Source of the DNA: JBJKRF01 sp046704785
GTDB taxonomy: Bacteria > Chloroflexota > Anaerolineae > Anaerolineales > Villigracilaceae
Length of the DNA: 30,241 nt
Assembly: GCA_046704785.1 (NCBI GenBank)
Contig: JBJKRF010000162.1
Coordinates: 1 to 30,241 of the forward strand
Direction: 5' to 3'
Numbering within the stretch: position 1 is the first letter of the stretch; every line of letters begins with the position of its first letter. A program made the translations under genes and the position numbers. The notes under the pieces were generated by a model, which saw only the letters and a list, made by a program, of their open reading frames with translations, was not told the origin of the DNA and searched no databases. Shown piece after piece: positions 22,810 through 29,985 of the stretch.

Positions 22810-24135
22810 TTAGTCCCCAAGCGGACCAGTCCTTTCATAGAAAAGGTCCATCAAGGTTTGGGCGAGCTTGAGCGAGTCGTGCCGCCACTGATTTTCATCG
22901 TCCGCCAAGTCGGTTGCGTAAATCGGATAACGCATGGCGGGCTCATCCAATTTTACCCATTCTACCCCGTTTGGGAGCATTCCATCGTAACGATTATTGC
23001 AAACAATGACATCAAACAAGTCGGCGCCGATGTGGTCGTCCAACACACGGATATGATCACTGCACGTGTACGAACTGGTTTCACCGATTTGGGTCGCCAT
23101 GTTGACCACGTAGGCCTTGACAGCCTTGCTGGAACGAATCGCAGAGAGCAGGTCCGGGACGAGCAGGTTCGGCAAGATGCTGGTATACAGACTCCCCGGC
23201 CCAATAACAATGAAGTCGGCCAGCAGAATTTCGCGGATTGCCGGCGGAAAGGCCGAGGGGTTGTTGGGTTCCAGATAGACGCGACGTACACGCCCGGGCA
23301 TTTCAGGGATGCTGCTCTCCCCTTCGACGCGCACCTGGCTGACGATGTTTGGCAATTCTACGTCGGCGACCAAACGCACGTTGTGCAAGGTCGCCGGCAA
23401 TACACGTCCATGCACCGAGAGCACCCGACCCGATTCGGCGACGGCCTCCTCGAAACTTCCCGTGATGTCGGCCAGAGCCGAGATGAACAAGTTGCCAAAA
23501 GAATGCCCGTCCAGGCCAGACTCACCGGGGAAGCGGTACTGAAACAGTTGGGTCAGCAACGCCTCGTCGTTGGAAAGCGCCGCCAGGCAGTTACGGATGT
23601 CCCCTGGCGGCAAAATGCCCAACGTCTGACGCAGCTTTCCGGAGGACCCGCCGTCGTCCGCCACGGAGACGATGGCCGTCAGGTTGGATGTGTGATTCTT
23701 CAGGCCACGCAAGGTGGTGGAGAGTCCGTGGCCGCCGCCCAGGGCAACCACGCGTGGGCCCCGCCCGCGCCGGCGATAATCGGAAATCTGGTCGACCAGA
23801 CGATATCCGGGGCGCAGGAAGGGCACCAGCAAAGCCCGGTTGAGTCCCCAAACAGCATAGATGACGAGTCCCAGCCCCAGGGCAAGAAAGATCGCCACCC
23901 GGATGGGGCGGGGAAAGAAACGCAGCGAGGCAGCGTTCAAAAAGGGGATGATGTCGTCCGAGGAAGTCGTCCGGTAAATATCGAGCAGAAAATAAGCCAG
24001 CCCAACGCCCAGCAACGTAATGCCGGCGATCAAAATGGCAAACCAACGCTTTACACCCAAACCCGGAACCAGCCAGCGCAGAACACCCAACAGTTCGCGT
24101 TTGAGCGCATTCCACCAGCGAAAGCGTGCAGACAC
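22810..24135 (-). CDS. YvcK/CofD-family protein with an N-terminal membrane domain
   Basis: A 441-residue protein. About 25-85 hold two membrane helices (FAILIAGITLLGVGLAYFLL and VAIFLALGLGLVIYAVWGL); about 115-435 is a YvcK/CofD-like domain with VVALGGGHGLSTTLRGLK, VSVADDGGSSGKLR, LPPGDIRNCLAALS and GPGSLYTSILPNL. In Bacillus and others YvcK proteins bind UDP-sugars and are needed for growth on gluconeogenic carbon sources and for cell shape; they do not act as F420 transferases. The GTG start at 24135 is chosen because TTGACG-17-TATTAT ends 6 nt before it; longer frames lie upstream of that promoter. It precedes gap, matching its link to central carbon flow. Confidence 0.88.
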   Translation of the reverse strand: MSARFRWWNALKRELLGVLRWLVPGLGVKRWFAILIAGITLLGVGLAYFLLDIYRTTSSDDIIPFLNAASLRFFPRPIRVAIFLALGLGLVIYAVWGLNRALLVPFLRPGYRLVDQISDYRRRGRGPRVVALGGGHGLSTTLRGLKNHTSNLTAIVSVADDGGSSGKLRQTLGILPPGDIRNCLAALSNDEALLTQLFQYRFPGESGLDGHSFGNLFISALADITGSFEEAVAESGRVLSVHGRVLPATLHNVRLVADVELPNIVSQVRVEGESSIPEMPGRVRRVYLEPNNPSAFPPAIREILLADFIVIGPGSLYTSILPNLLVPDLLSAIRSSKAVKAYVVNMATQIGETSSYTCSDHIRVLDDHIGADLFDVIVCNNRYDGMLPNGVEWVKLDEPAMRYPIYATDLADDENQWRHDSLKLAQTLMDLFYERTGPLGD

Positions 24136-24141
24136 GCGTTG

Positions 24142-24170
24142 ATAATAGCAGTGTTCAATTTTCCCGTCAA
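24142..24170 (-). promoter_or_regulatory. Promoter of the YvcK gene giving a leaderless mRNA
   Basis: On the minus strand TTGACG (24170-24165), 17 nt, TATTAT (24147-24142), six bases, then GTG at 24135. Both promoter boxes are good, which makes this the best supported leaderless start in the window. Confidence 0.7.
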
Positions 24171-24240
24171 CGGCGGCTTGCGTAGAATTGCGTCCGTTTC
24201 TATCTGTGGTGCATACAAACGCGCGCTCACGCTTTAAGCT

Positions 24241-24246
24241 TATAAT
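24241..24246 (+). promoter_or_regulatory. -10 box of the aminotransferase leader
   Basis: TATAAT, with no clear -35 box. A start site near 24253 would give a leader of about 290 nt ahead of the ATG at 24543. Confidence 0.55.
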
Positions 24247-24252
24247 TGAATC

Positions 24253-24410
24253 AAAGGGACTCATGGCCCGCATCGACCTTTGGCAGCGTCCCGGAACAAC
24301 TGTAATTTCCGCGCCGGAGGATGGTCTCCATTGCCGGTTCTGACGGGAATAAGCAGTCAAATCGGTTGGTCTGACTCCGTCGACGGTTTTCACCGTCGGC
24401 CTTTTTACTT
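24253..24410 (+). ncRNA. Attenuator-like structured leader of the aminotransferase gene, class unassigned
   Basis: Contains a GGGAC/GTCCC stem (24256-24260 with 24288-24292), a CCGGAGG...CTCC...CCGG nested hairpin (about 24314-24336), and then four segments GACGG (24342-24346), CCGTC (24377-24381), GACGG (24382-24386) and CCGTC (24393-24397). The last two form a terminator; the first can pair with the second or fourth and so prevent it. It is not a T-box (no TGGN-ACC motif) and I cannot match it to SAM, TPP, lysine, glycine, guanidine or purine riboswitches. The 130 nt after it, up to the start codon, show no further strong fold. Confidence 0.5.
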
Positions 24411-24411
24411 T
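24379..24411 (+). terminator. Terminator of the aminotransferase leader
   Basis: CGACGGT (24381-24387) pairs with ACCGTCG (24392-24398) around a 4-nt loop, extended by a G-T and a G-C pair, followed by CTTTTTACTTTT. It ends transcription before the gene unless an upstream segment pairs instead. Confidence 0.7.
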
Positions 24412-24542
24412 TCCAGTTCTTTCGGGAGTATTGCAAAGAGAGGGCTGCGGAAGTGTTCTTTGAGCTTCAACCGAAAAACATTCCCTCAGCGTTTCCCTTC
24501 CCGGAGAACTTATTTTTCTTTCCGTTCACAAGGAGACGCTAT

Positions 24543-25868
24543 ATGGAAGCGATGAAATTGCCAGGGCCCAAAGCACGCGCCCTTCTCAAACGAGATTCGG
24601 CGGTCATCTCGCCCTCCTATCCACGCGACTACCCTTTCGTCATGGACCACGGCAAAGGATGCGAGGTCTGGGACGTTGACGGGAATCACTTTCTCGACTT
24701 CATGGCCGGTATCGCCGTGGCATCCACCGGGCACAGCCACCCCGAGGTTGTCAAAGCCATTCAGGAGCAGGCTGAAAACTTCCTGCACATTTCGTCCGAT
24801 TTCTACCACGTGAAGATGGTCGAGCTGGCCGAGAAGCTGGATGAAATCTCGCCGATGGAGGAGGCCGTCGTCACGTTCATGACCAACTCTGGCACCGAAG
24901 CCGTGGAGACGGCCATCAAACTGGCCCGTTACCATACCGGACGCTCCAACTTTATCGGCTTCACCGGCGCTTTCCACGGGCGGACGATGGGCGCGGTCAC
25001 GTTCACCGCCAGCAAGGCCAGTTACCACGGCGGCTTTTACCCGCTGATGAACGGCGTCGTCCACGCCCCTTTCCCCAACCCATACCGCCCCATCCTGGAA
25101 CGCGCCTCCGGCGAAAGTTATGGTGAAACCGTCGTGCGCTACATCGAGGATCAAATCTTCAAACAAATCGTCCCGCCAGACGAAGTGGCCGCGATCCTGG
25201 TCGAACCGATTCAGGGCGAAGGCGGATACATCGTCCCTGCGGAGGGCTTCTTCCCTGCGCTACGAAAACTGTGCGACCGTTACAACATCCTGCTCATCGC
25301 CGACGAGGTCCAGTCGGGAACGGGCCGCACCGGGCGCTGGTGGGCCATGGAAAACTTCGAGGTGGAGCCCGACATTTTTACCGTAGCCAAAGGCATTGCT
25401 TCGGGCGTCCCGCTGGGTGCCTGCGTGGCGCGCCGTTCCGTGATGGATTGGGAACGCGGTTCCCACGGGAACACCTATGGCGGCAATCCGTTGGCTTGCG
25501 CCGCCGCCTTGAAGACCATCGAATTACTGGAGAACGGCTACCTCGACAACGCTGCGGAAGTCGGCCAGTATACCCTCGATGCGCTGCACGAGATCGCCGT
25601 CCGCCACCCCAGCATCGGCGAGGTGCGCGGAATCGGCTTGATGATCGGCGTAGAATTCATCAGAGACAAGAAGACCAAGGAACCGGCGAACGAGCTACGG
25701 GATGATGTCGTCCATAAAGCCTTCGAGCGCGGACTATTGCTGTTGGGCTGCTCGAAAAGCGTCATCCGCATCGCACCGCCCCTTTCCATCACACAAAAGG
25801 AGATCGACGAGGGGCTGACCATCTTCGAAGAAGCTCTGACGCTGGCCGAAAAAGAGAACCTGAAATAA
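24543..25868 (+). CDS. Class III PLP aminotransferase (acetylornithine/4-aminobutyrate aminotransferase family)
   Basis: A 441-residue transaminase. Visible: the N-terminal VDGNHFLDFMAGIAVASTGHSHPEV, the cofactor phosphate loop NSGTEAVE (115-122), the FTGAFHGRTMG segment, the PLP-contacting D254 in LIADEVQSGTGRTG, and the Schiff-base lysine K283 in TVAKGIASGVPLGA. It is like the GabT/ArgD group; candidate substrates are 4-aminobutyrate, acetylornithine or another omega-amino acid, which sequence by eye does not decide. The start at 24543 follows AGGAGA by 7 nt. A frame extends upstream to 24453 but that stretch is not similar to the family. Controlled by an attenuator-like leader. Confidence 0.92.
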   Translation: MEAMKLPGPKARALLKRDSAVISPSYPRDYPFVMDHGKGCEVWDVDGNHFLDFMAGIAVASTGHSHPEVVKAIQEQAENFLHISSDFYHVKMVELAEKLDEISPMEEAVVTFMTNSGTEAVETAIKLARYHTGRSNFIGFTGAFHGRTMGAVTFTASKASYHGGFYPLMNGVVHAPFPNPYRPILERASGESYGETVVRYIEDQIFKQIVPPDEVAAILVEPIQGEGGYIVPAEGFFPALRKLCDRYNILLIADEVQSGTGRTGRWWAMENFEVEPDIFTVAKGIASGVPLGACVARRSVMDWERGSHGNTYGGNPLACAAALKTIELLENGYLDNAAEVGQYTLDALHEIAVRHPSIGEVRGIGLMIGVEFIRDKKTKEPANELRDDVVHKAFERGLLLLGCSKSVIRIAPPLSITQKEIDEGLTIFEEALTLAEKENLK

Positions 25869-25927
25869 GCCCCACTTCTCTTACGAACCGCTCTCAAAAA
25901 ATCAACGCATCTCTTACGCGCGAATGA

Positions 25928-25933
25928 TAAAAT
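25928..25933 (+). promoter_or_regulatory. -10 box of the GAF-PAS kinase gene, 6 nt before the start codon
   Basis: TAAAAT, six bases, ATG at 25940. No ribosome site. Another leaderless arrangement; no convincing -35 box. Confidence 0.55.
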
Positions 25934-25939
25934 TGAAAA

Positions 25940-27472
25940 ATGCTCCCCGATTTTCGCGTCCGCCAACGGGATTACCTGCTCGAAATTGCCCGCGCGCTTA
26001 CACAGGAACTCAACTTACAAAAGCTGCTGGCGCGCATTTTGCGTATCGCGATCGAGATGCTGGCAGGCCAATCTGGCTTGATCGCGCTCAAAGAGGCCGG
26101 CGCCTGGCGCGTCGCCGTGGCACATGGCATCCCGGCTGCGTTCCTGCACTACCTCGAGCCGCTGCTTGCCGAGGAAACCGTCGCCACGCTGGATGTCGGC
26201 GAGTTGAATCGCATGCTCAAAGAGCTAACGTACACGGCCAGCATGGGCCTGCTTAACGGCACCGGTCTGCCGCTCGTCGCGCACGGACAAGTCATCGGGG
26301 TGATTTTCATCTTCCGCTCCTATCCCGATCTGTTTTCCAACAATGACCAACAACTTTTGCAGTCCTTCGCCGACCAGGCCGCCATCGCCGTCTTCAACGC
26401 CCAACTCTACGGGCAAGTCAATTACGAAAAGCAGCGCCTCGACGCGTTGATCGAGTCCGCCGCAGACGGCATCCTGATTCTGAGCGCCTCTCACGTCATC
26501 AAACGCGCCAACAGCGCCTTCGAACGTTTGTACGGCAAGCCTCGTTCTGAAATCCACGAGCGGCAGCACGACGAGATCATCCGTTGGGTGCGCAAGCCCG
26601 ACGGCATGACGCTCGAAGAAGCCGAAGCCGGCGGTTGGCCGCTCACCCCCAATGCGAATCTCTATGTGGAGGGCGACCTCGCACGCCCCGATCCGCCCGA
26701 CGTGCCCGTAGGCATCACGTACGCCCCGCTGCTGGATGGCGAGGGCAAACTGCGCAATGTAATTGCCACCGTGCGCGACATCACCCACTTTCGCAACGCC
26801 GAGGAAATGAAATCGACCTTCATTTCCATCGTCAGCCATGAACTCAAAACGCCGGTTGCGCTCATCAAGGGCTACGCATCCACCCTGCGGCGCGACGACG
26901 CCCATTGGGACAAAGGCGTCATCCAGGACAGCCTGACCGTGATCGAAGAGGAAGCCGACCACCTGACCAAAATGATCGATGACCTGCTAGACGCTTCACG
27001 ACTCCAGGCTGGCGGCATGACCCTCAACCGGGTGGATGTCTCCCTGCCTGCGCTGGCCACCCGTCTCGCCGCGCGCTTCCAGACCCAGACGAAGAAACAC
27101 ACTCTGGTGGTCGACTTCCCGAAGAAATTTCCCGTCATCCTGGCCGACGAAACCCGCATCGAGCAGGTGCTCAACAACCTGATCTCCAACGCGATCAAAT
27201 ACGCCCCGCAAGGCGAAATCCGCCTCAGTGGAGAAGTGCGCCCCGAGCAAGTCATCCTTACCGTTAGCGATGAGGGCCCCGGCATCGACCCGCGCGATAT
27301 GCCGCACATCTTCGACCGCTTCTACCGCGCCGACGCCGCCGTCCGCAAAACGAAAGGAGCCGGGTTGGGACTCTACCTGGCGCGCGCTATTGTCGAAGCG
27401 CACGGCGGGCGCATCTGGGTGGACTCGCAGCCCCATTCTGGTGCGCACATTTGTTTTTCCCTGCCGCGCTAA
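25940..27472 (+). CDS. Soluble hybrid-sensor histidine kinase (GAF-PAS-HisKA-HATPase)
   Basis: A 510-residue cytoplasmic kinase with no membrane segment. Order: GAF domain (about 15-155, ending LLQSFADQAAIAVFNAQLY), PAS domain (about 165-285, LDALIESAADGILILSASHVIKRANSAFERLYG), HisKA with H300 in FISIVSHELKTPVALIKGY, and HATPase (about 395-508) with NNLISNAIKYAPQG, SDEGPGI and GAGLGLYLARAIVEAHGGRIW. It senses an unknown intracellular ligand or redox state. No response regulator is adjacent; the receiver-only protein at 7544 is one possible target but far away. The TAAAAT box 6 nt before the ATG sets the start. Confidence 0.93.
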   Translation: MLPDFRVRQRDYLLEIARALTQELNLQKLLARILRIAIEMLAGQSGLIALKEAGAWRVAVAHGIPAAFLHYLEPLLAEETVATLDVGELNRMLKELTYTASMGLLNGTGLPLVAHGQVIGVIFIFRSYPDLFSNNDQQLLQSFADQAAIAVFNAQLYGQVNYEKQRLDALIESAADGILILSASHVIKRANSAFERLYGKPRSEIHERQHDEIIRWVRKPDGMTLEEAEAGGWPLTPNANLYVEGDLARPDPPDVPVGITYAPLLDGEGKLRNVIATVRDITHFRNAEEMKSTFISIVSHELKTPVALIKGYASTLRRDDAHWDKGVIQDSLTVIEEEADHLTKMIDDLLDASRLQAGGMTLNRVDVSLPALATRLAARFQTQTKKHTLVVDFPKKFPVILADETRIEQVLNNLISNAIKYAPQGEIRLSGEVRPEQVILTVSDEGPGIDPRDMPHIFDRFYRADAAVRKTKGAGLGLYLARAIVEAHGGRIWVDSQPHSGAHICFSLPR

Positions 27473-27622
27473 ACGGTCGAGCATCGAATTCCTAAAGAGC
27501 CACTGCCCCCAAAATTTGACCGACGCTTATGTAGTAAAATTGGCCTTTGTGCACGTCTTAGCGTCGTCGCTTTTTTAACACAGACGGGAAAATCCGAAAC
27601 TTTGTAGGAAAGTCGAGAATTT

Positions 27623-28984
27623 ATGCCACAAACACAAATTGCCTGCCCGCGCTGCCATCAAATGATCGCAGCGAACGTGGAACAATTATTTGACGTCAGT
27701 GCTGATCCCAGCGCCAAACAACGCCTGTTGGGTGGCGGCGCCAATTATGCCCATTGCCCTTATTGCGGCTACGAAGGCAGCCTTGCCACGCCCATCGTCT
27801 ACCACGACGCCGACAAGGAACTTCTGCTGACGTTTTTCCCGTCGGAGATGGGCATCCCTGTCAACGAGCAGGAAAAACTCATCGGCCCACTGATTACACA
27901 AGTCACCAATCACTTGCCCGCCGAGAAGCGCAAAGCCTACCTGTTGCGCCCGCAAAGCTTCCTGACTTATCAGAGCTTGCTGGAGAAGGTCCTTGCCGCC
28001 GACGGTGTGACCAAGGAAATGCTGGACGAGCAGCAAAAGCGTGTCAACCTGATTCAGCGTTTGTTGCAGGCCTCCTCGCCAGACATACGCGCCGAGATCA
28101 TGAAGCAAGAAGCGGACCTGCTGGACGAGGCTTTCTTTGCGCTGTTCAGCCGCCTGGCGGAAGCAGCGGCAGCTTCGGGCCAGCAGCCAACCGCCCAGGC
28201 CATGAGCGCGCTTCAGAACGAATTACTCCAGAATAGCGAGTACGGACGCAAACTGCAGGCACAAATGGGGGAACTGGAAGCCGCCGTGAAGTCTCTGCAG
28301 GAGGCCGGTCAGGGCCTGACGCGTGACAAGCTCCTCAGCATCATGATCGACGCCCCCAGCGATGAACGCCTCCGGGCGCTGGTCAGCCTGACGCGCAACG
28401 GCCTGGACTACACCTTCTTCCAGGCGCTCTCGGATCGGATCGAGAGGGCCAAAGTGGACGAAAAAACCAAACTGGAGAATCTACGCGAAAAGCTGCTCGA
28501 CTTCACCAACCAGATCGACAAAGCTGTGGAACAGCAAATGAAGCAGGCCGACGCGCTGATCGAAAAAGTACTGGCTGCCCCAGACGTGACGCAGGCCATG
28601 ATCCAAAACATCGACGAATTCAGCGAGGTTGTCCTGCAAGTGCTGGAAAACAAGCTGCAGGAGGCCTCCCGGACCAATAACGAGGCGCGGGCGCAGAAAT
28701 TACAGCAAATTGTCGCCATTCTGCAGCAAGCCAGCACCCCTCCTGAATTGGAACTGATCAATGAATTGATCGACGTTGCCGATGACGATACCGTCCTTGA
28801 GCATAAGATCAAAGAACATGAAAGTGAAATCAGCGAAGAATTCTCCGGGATGATCGCATCCCTGATGCAGCAGGTGGAAAACCAGGGGGATAAAGACCCC
28901 AATTCCGGTGAAATTTTGAAGCGCCTGGAAAAAATCTACCGCGTCATCTTAAAACGTTCGATGCAGAAGAATCTAAGCAAATAA
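27623..28984 (+). CDS. CpXC-domain protein with a long helical C-terminus
   Basis: A 453-residue protein. The N-terminal CpXC domain (about 5-110) has paired CPRC (C8/C11) and CPYC (C45/C48), a likely zinc ribbon, with the HADKELLLTFFPSEMGIP-like YHDADKELLLTFFPSEMGIP segment typical of the domain. The remaining 340 residues are nearly all helical and rich in Glu, Gln, Leu and Lys, with coiled-coil character (about 270-360). Its function is unknown; CpXC is a domain of unknown role. The start has TAGGAA 13 nt upstream. The 150 bp upstream show no clear promoter. Followed by inverted repeats and mobile DNA. Confidence 0.85.
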   Translation: MPQTQIACPRCHQMIAANVEQLFDVSADPSAKQRLLGGGANYAHCPYCGYEGSLATPIVYHDADKELLLTFFPSEMGIPVNEQEKLIGPLITQVTNHLPAEKRKAYLLRPQSFLTYQSLLEKVLAADGVTKEMLDEQQKRVNLIQRLLQASSPDIRAEIMKQEADLLDEAFFALFSRLAEAAAASGQQPTAQAMSALQNELLQNSEYGRKLQAQMGELEAAVKSLQEAGQGLTRDKLLSIMIDAPSDERLRALVSLTRNGLDYTFFQALSDRIERAKVDEKTKLENLREKLLDFTNQIDKAVEQQMKQADALIEKVLAAPDVTQAMIQNIDEFSEVVLQVLENKLQEASRTNNEARAQKLQQIVAILQQASTPPELELINELIDVADDDTVLEHKIKEHESEISEEFSGMIASLMQQVENQGDKDPNSGEILKRLEKIYRVILKRSMQKNLSK

Positions 28985-28995
28985 AGAGGTCCTGA

Positions 28996-29106
28996 TATAA
29001 TGCCCGCGGCCATGAATTGCGCCTTCTCGCTCGATAAAAAGCGCAATTTGTGACCGTGATGGATATAACGATAAGATGTGTACGGCGTAAACCGTACACA
29101 TCTTAT
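28996..29106 (+). other. -10 box followed by two strong hairpins; possible small RNA or terminator region
   Basis: TATAAT (28996-29001) is followed by AATTGCGC/GCGCAATT (29015-29022 with 29041-29048, loop 18 nt) and by a 15-bp perfect stem ATAAGATGTGTACGG/CCGTACACATCTTAT (29071-29085 with 29092-29106, loop 6 nt). No T-run follows the second stem. It lies 12-120 nt after the CpXC gene and directly before the mobile DNA. No open frame is convincing in it. Confidence 0.4.
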
Positions 29107-29150
29107 GATTTGGGTGCATCTCTGAAAACGCAAATGGTATTGACAAAATA

Positions 29151-29206
29151 GTAGCCTTGCCTGAAAGTAGAAGTTCGATCAAAACCCTACTCAAGGCAAA
29201 GGCTAC
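29151..29206 (+). repeat. Palindrome before transposase frame 1 (element end)
   Basis: Imperfect 20-nt arms: GTAGCCTTGCC...GTAG (29151-29170) against CTAC...GGCTAC (29187-29206), with one or two single-base bulges. The ATG of the transposase frame follows 2 nt later. Begins GTAGCC and ends GGCTAC like the palindrome at 29922-29980. Confidence 0.65.
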
Positions 29207-29208
29207 CG

Positions 29209-29892
29209 ATGGAATTGTGCCATACCGACATTTTTTTGCATAGTACTGCGGCAAAGCAACTTGCCGAATTTCTCCAGAAACGGCGAAAACACTGGGCTGG
29301 GCAGCAGGCTGAATTGCCCAGCATGAATGACTTTGAAGACTTTGAACAAGAACTCCATAAGCTGGTCATGGTCTTGGAGTGCGAATTGGTGAATGAGGAG
29401 TTAAGCCACTACGATGTCACAGCAGAGGAAATCATTGTAGAGAAGAAAACCTATCGTAAAGGCCGCTGTTATTCTGAGACATACCTGACGGCAGCGGGTT
29501 GTGTAACGGTAGCGCGCCATCTCTATGTTGACATAGATTCCAAAGACAAAACGATTTGCCCGTTGGAAGTACGCAGCGGTATGATTGCCGGTTATTTCAC
29601 ACCACGGGCAGCACGTCAAGGAGCATTTGCGATGGCCCATCTAACTCCAGGAGAAAGTGAAGCGATGTTCAGCGAGATTGGCAACATGCGGCCGTCTCGC
29701 AGCAGTCTGGATCAGCTGACCAAAACACTCTCACCCCATTGGGAAAACCACCGTGCCGATTGGGAAGCACAACTTCGCCAAGCTGAAACGGTTCCAGCGC
29801 GCGCAGATGTGCTTGCGATTTCTGTGGATGGCGTCATGGCTCCGATTCGAGGTGCTGATAAGCAAGAAAAAGCCGGCACGGTTCAGATGTGA
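29209..29892 (+). pseudogene. Truncated transposase, ISKra4-like
   Basis: A 227-residue frame that matches the N-terminal half of ISKra4-family transposases by character: a helical start, and near its end AISVDGVMAPI with the first catalytic-type aspartate (D207). Whole transposases of this type continue for roughly 200 residues with the other acidic residues, but here the frame stops 20 residues after D207. None of the three forward frames behind it continues the protein, so the gene is cut by another insertion, not by a frameshift. Family assignment is from memory of motifs. Confidence 0.65.
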
Positions 29893-29921
29893 GAAAAAGC
29901 ACCTTTACAAATTAGAGACAC

Positions 29922-29980
29922 GTAGCCGCTGAACGGATAAGATTAAGTTGTTGGACAAAACTTATCAGACAAGAGGCTAC
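29922..29980 (+). repeat. Palindrome before open frame 2 (element end)
   Basis: GTAGCC (29922-29927) and GGCTAC (29975-29980) are the outer arms; GATAAG (29936-29941) and CTTATC (29961-29966) are inner arms. The ATG of the next frame follows 5 nt later. The outer arms equal those of the palindrome at 29151-29206. Confidence 0.6.
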
Positions 29981-29985
29981 CTGCG

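Noticed and set aside
22795..24237. 480-codon plus-strand open frame across the YvcK gene
   Set aside because: It is antisense to a conserved protein along its whole length, has low-complexity Gln/Arg/Val composition and no ribosome site. Same for 4862-6439 over ligA, 20510-21712 over pgk and 776-1462 over the first gene.
24253..24330. Resemblance of the aminotransferase leader to a SAM-I riboswitch (GGGACT...GGCCCG)
   Set aside because: The flanking P1 stem, the GGAGGGA and GATGAA segments and the kink-turn are missing, so only a few scattered bases agree.
24253..24410. Second T-box before the aminotransferase
   Set aside because: There is no TGGN-ACC T-box sequence and no AGTA/GGTG Stem I signature, in contrast to the serS leader.
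24453..24542. N-terminal extension of the aminotransferase
   Set aside because: No ribosome site, Phe-rich peptide unlike the family; AGGAGA supports the ATG at 24543.
29142..29147. TTGACA before the transposase as a promoter
   Set aside because: No -10 box follows at 16-18 nt; the bases there are within the palindrome arm.
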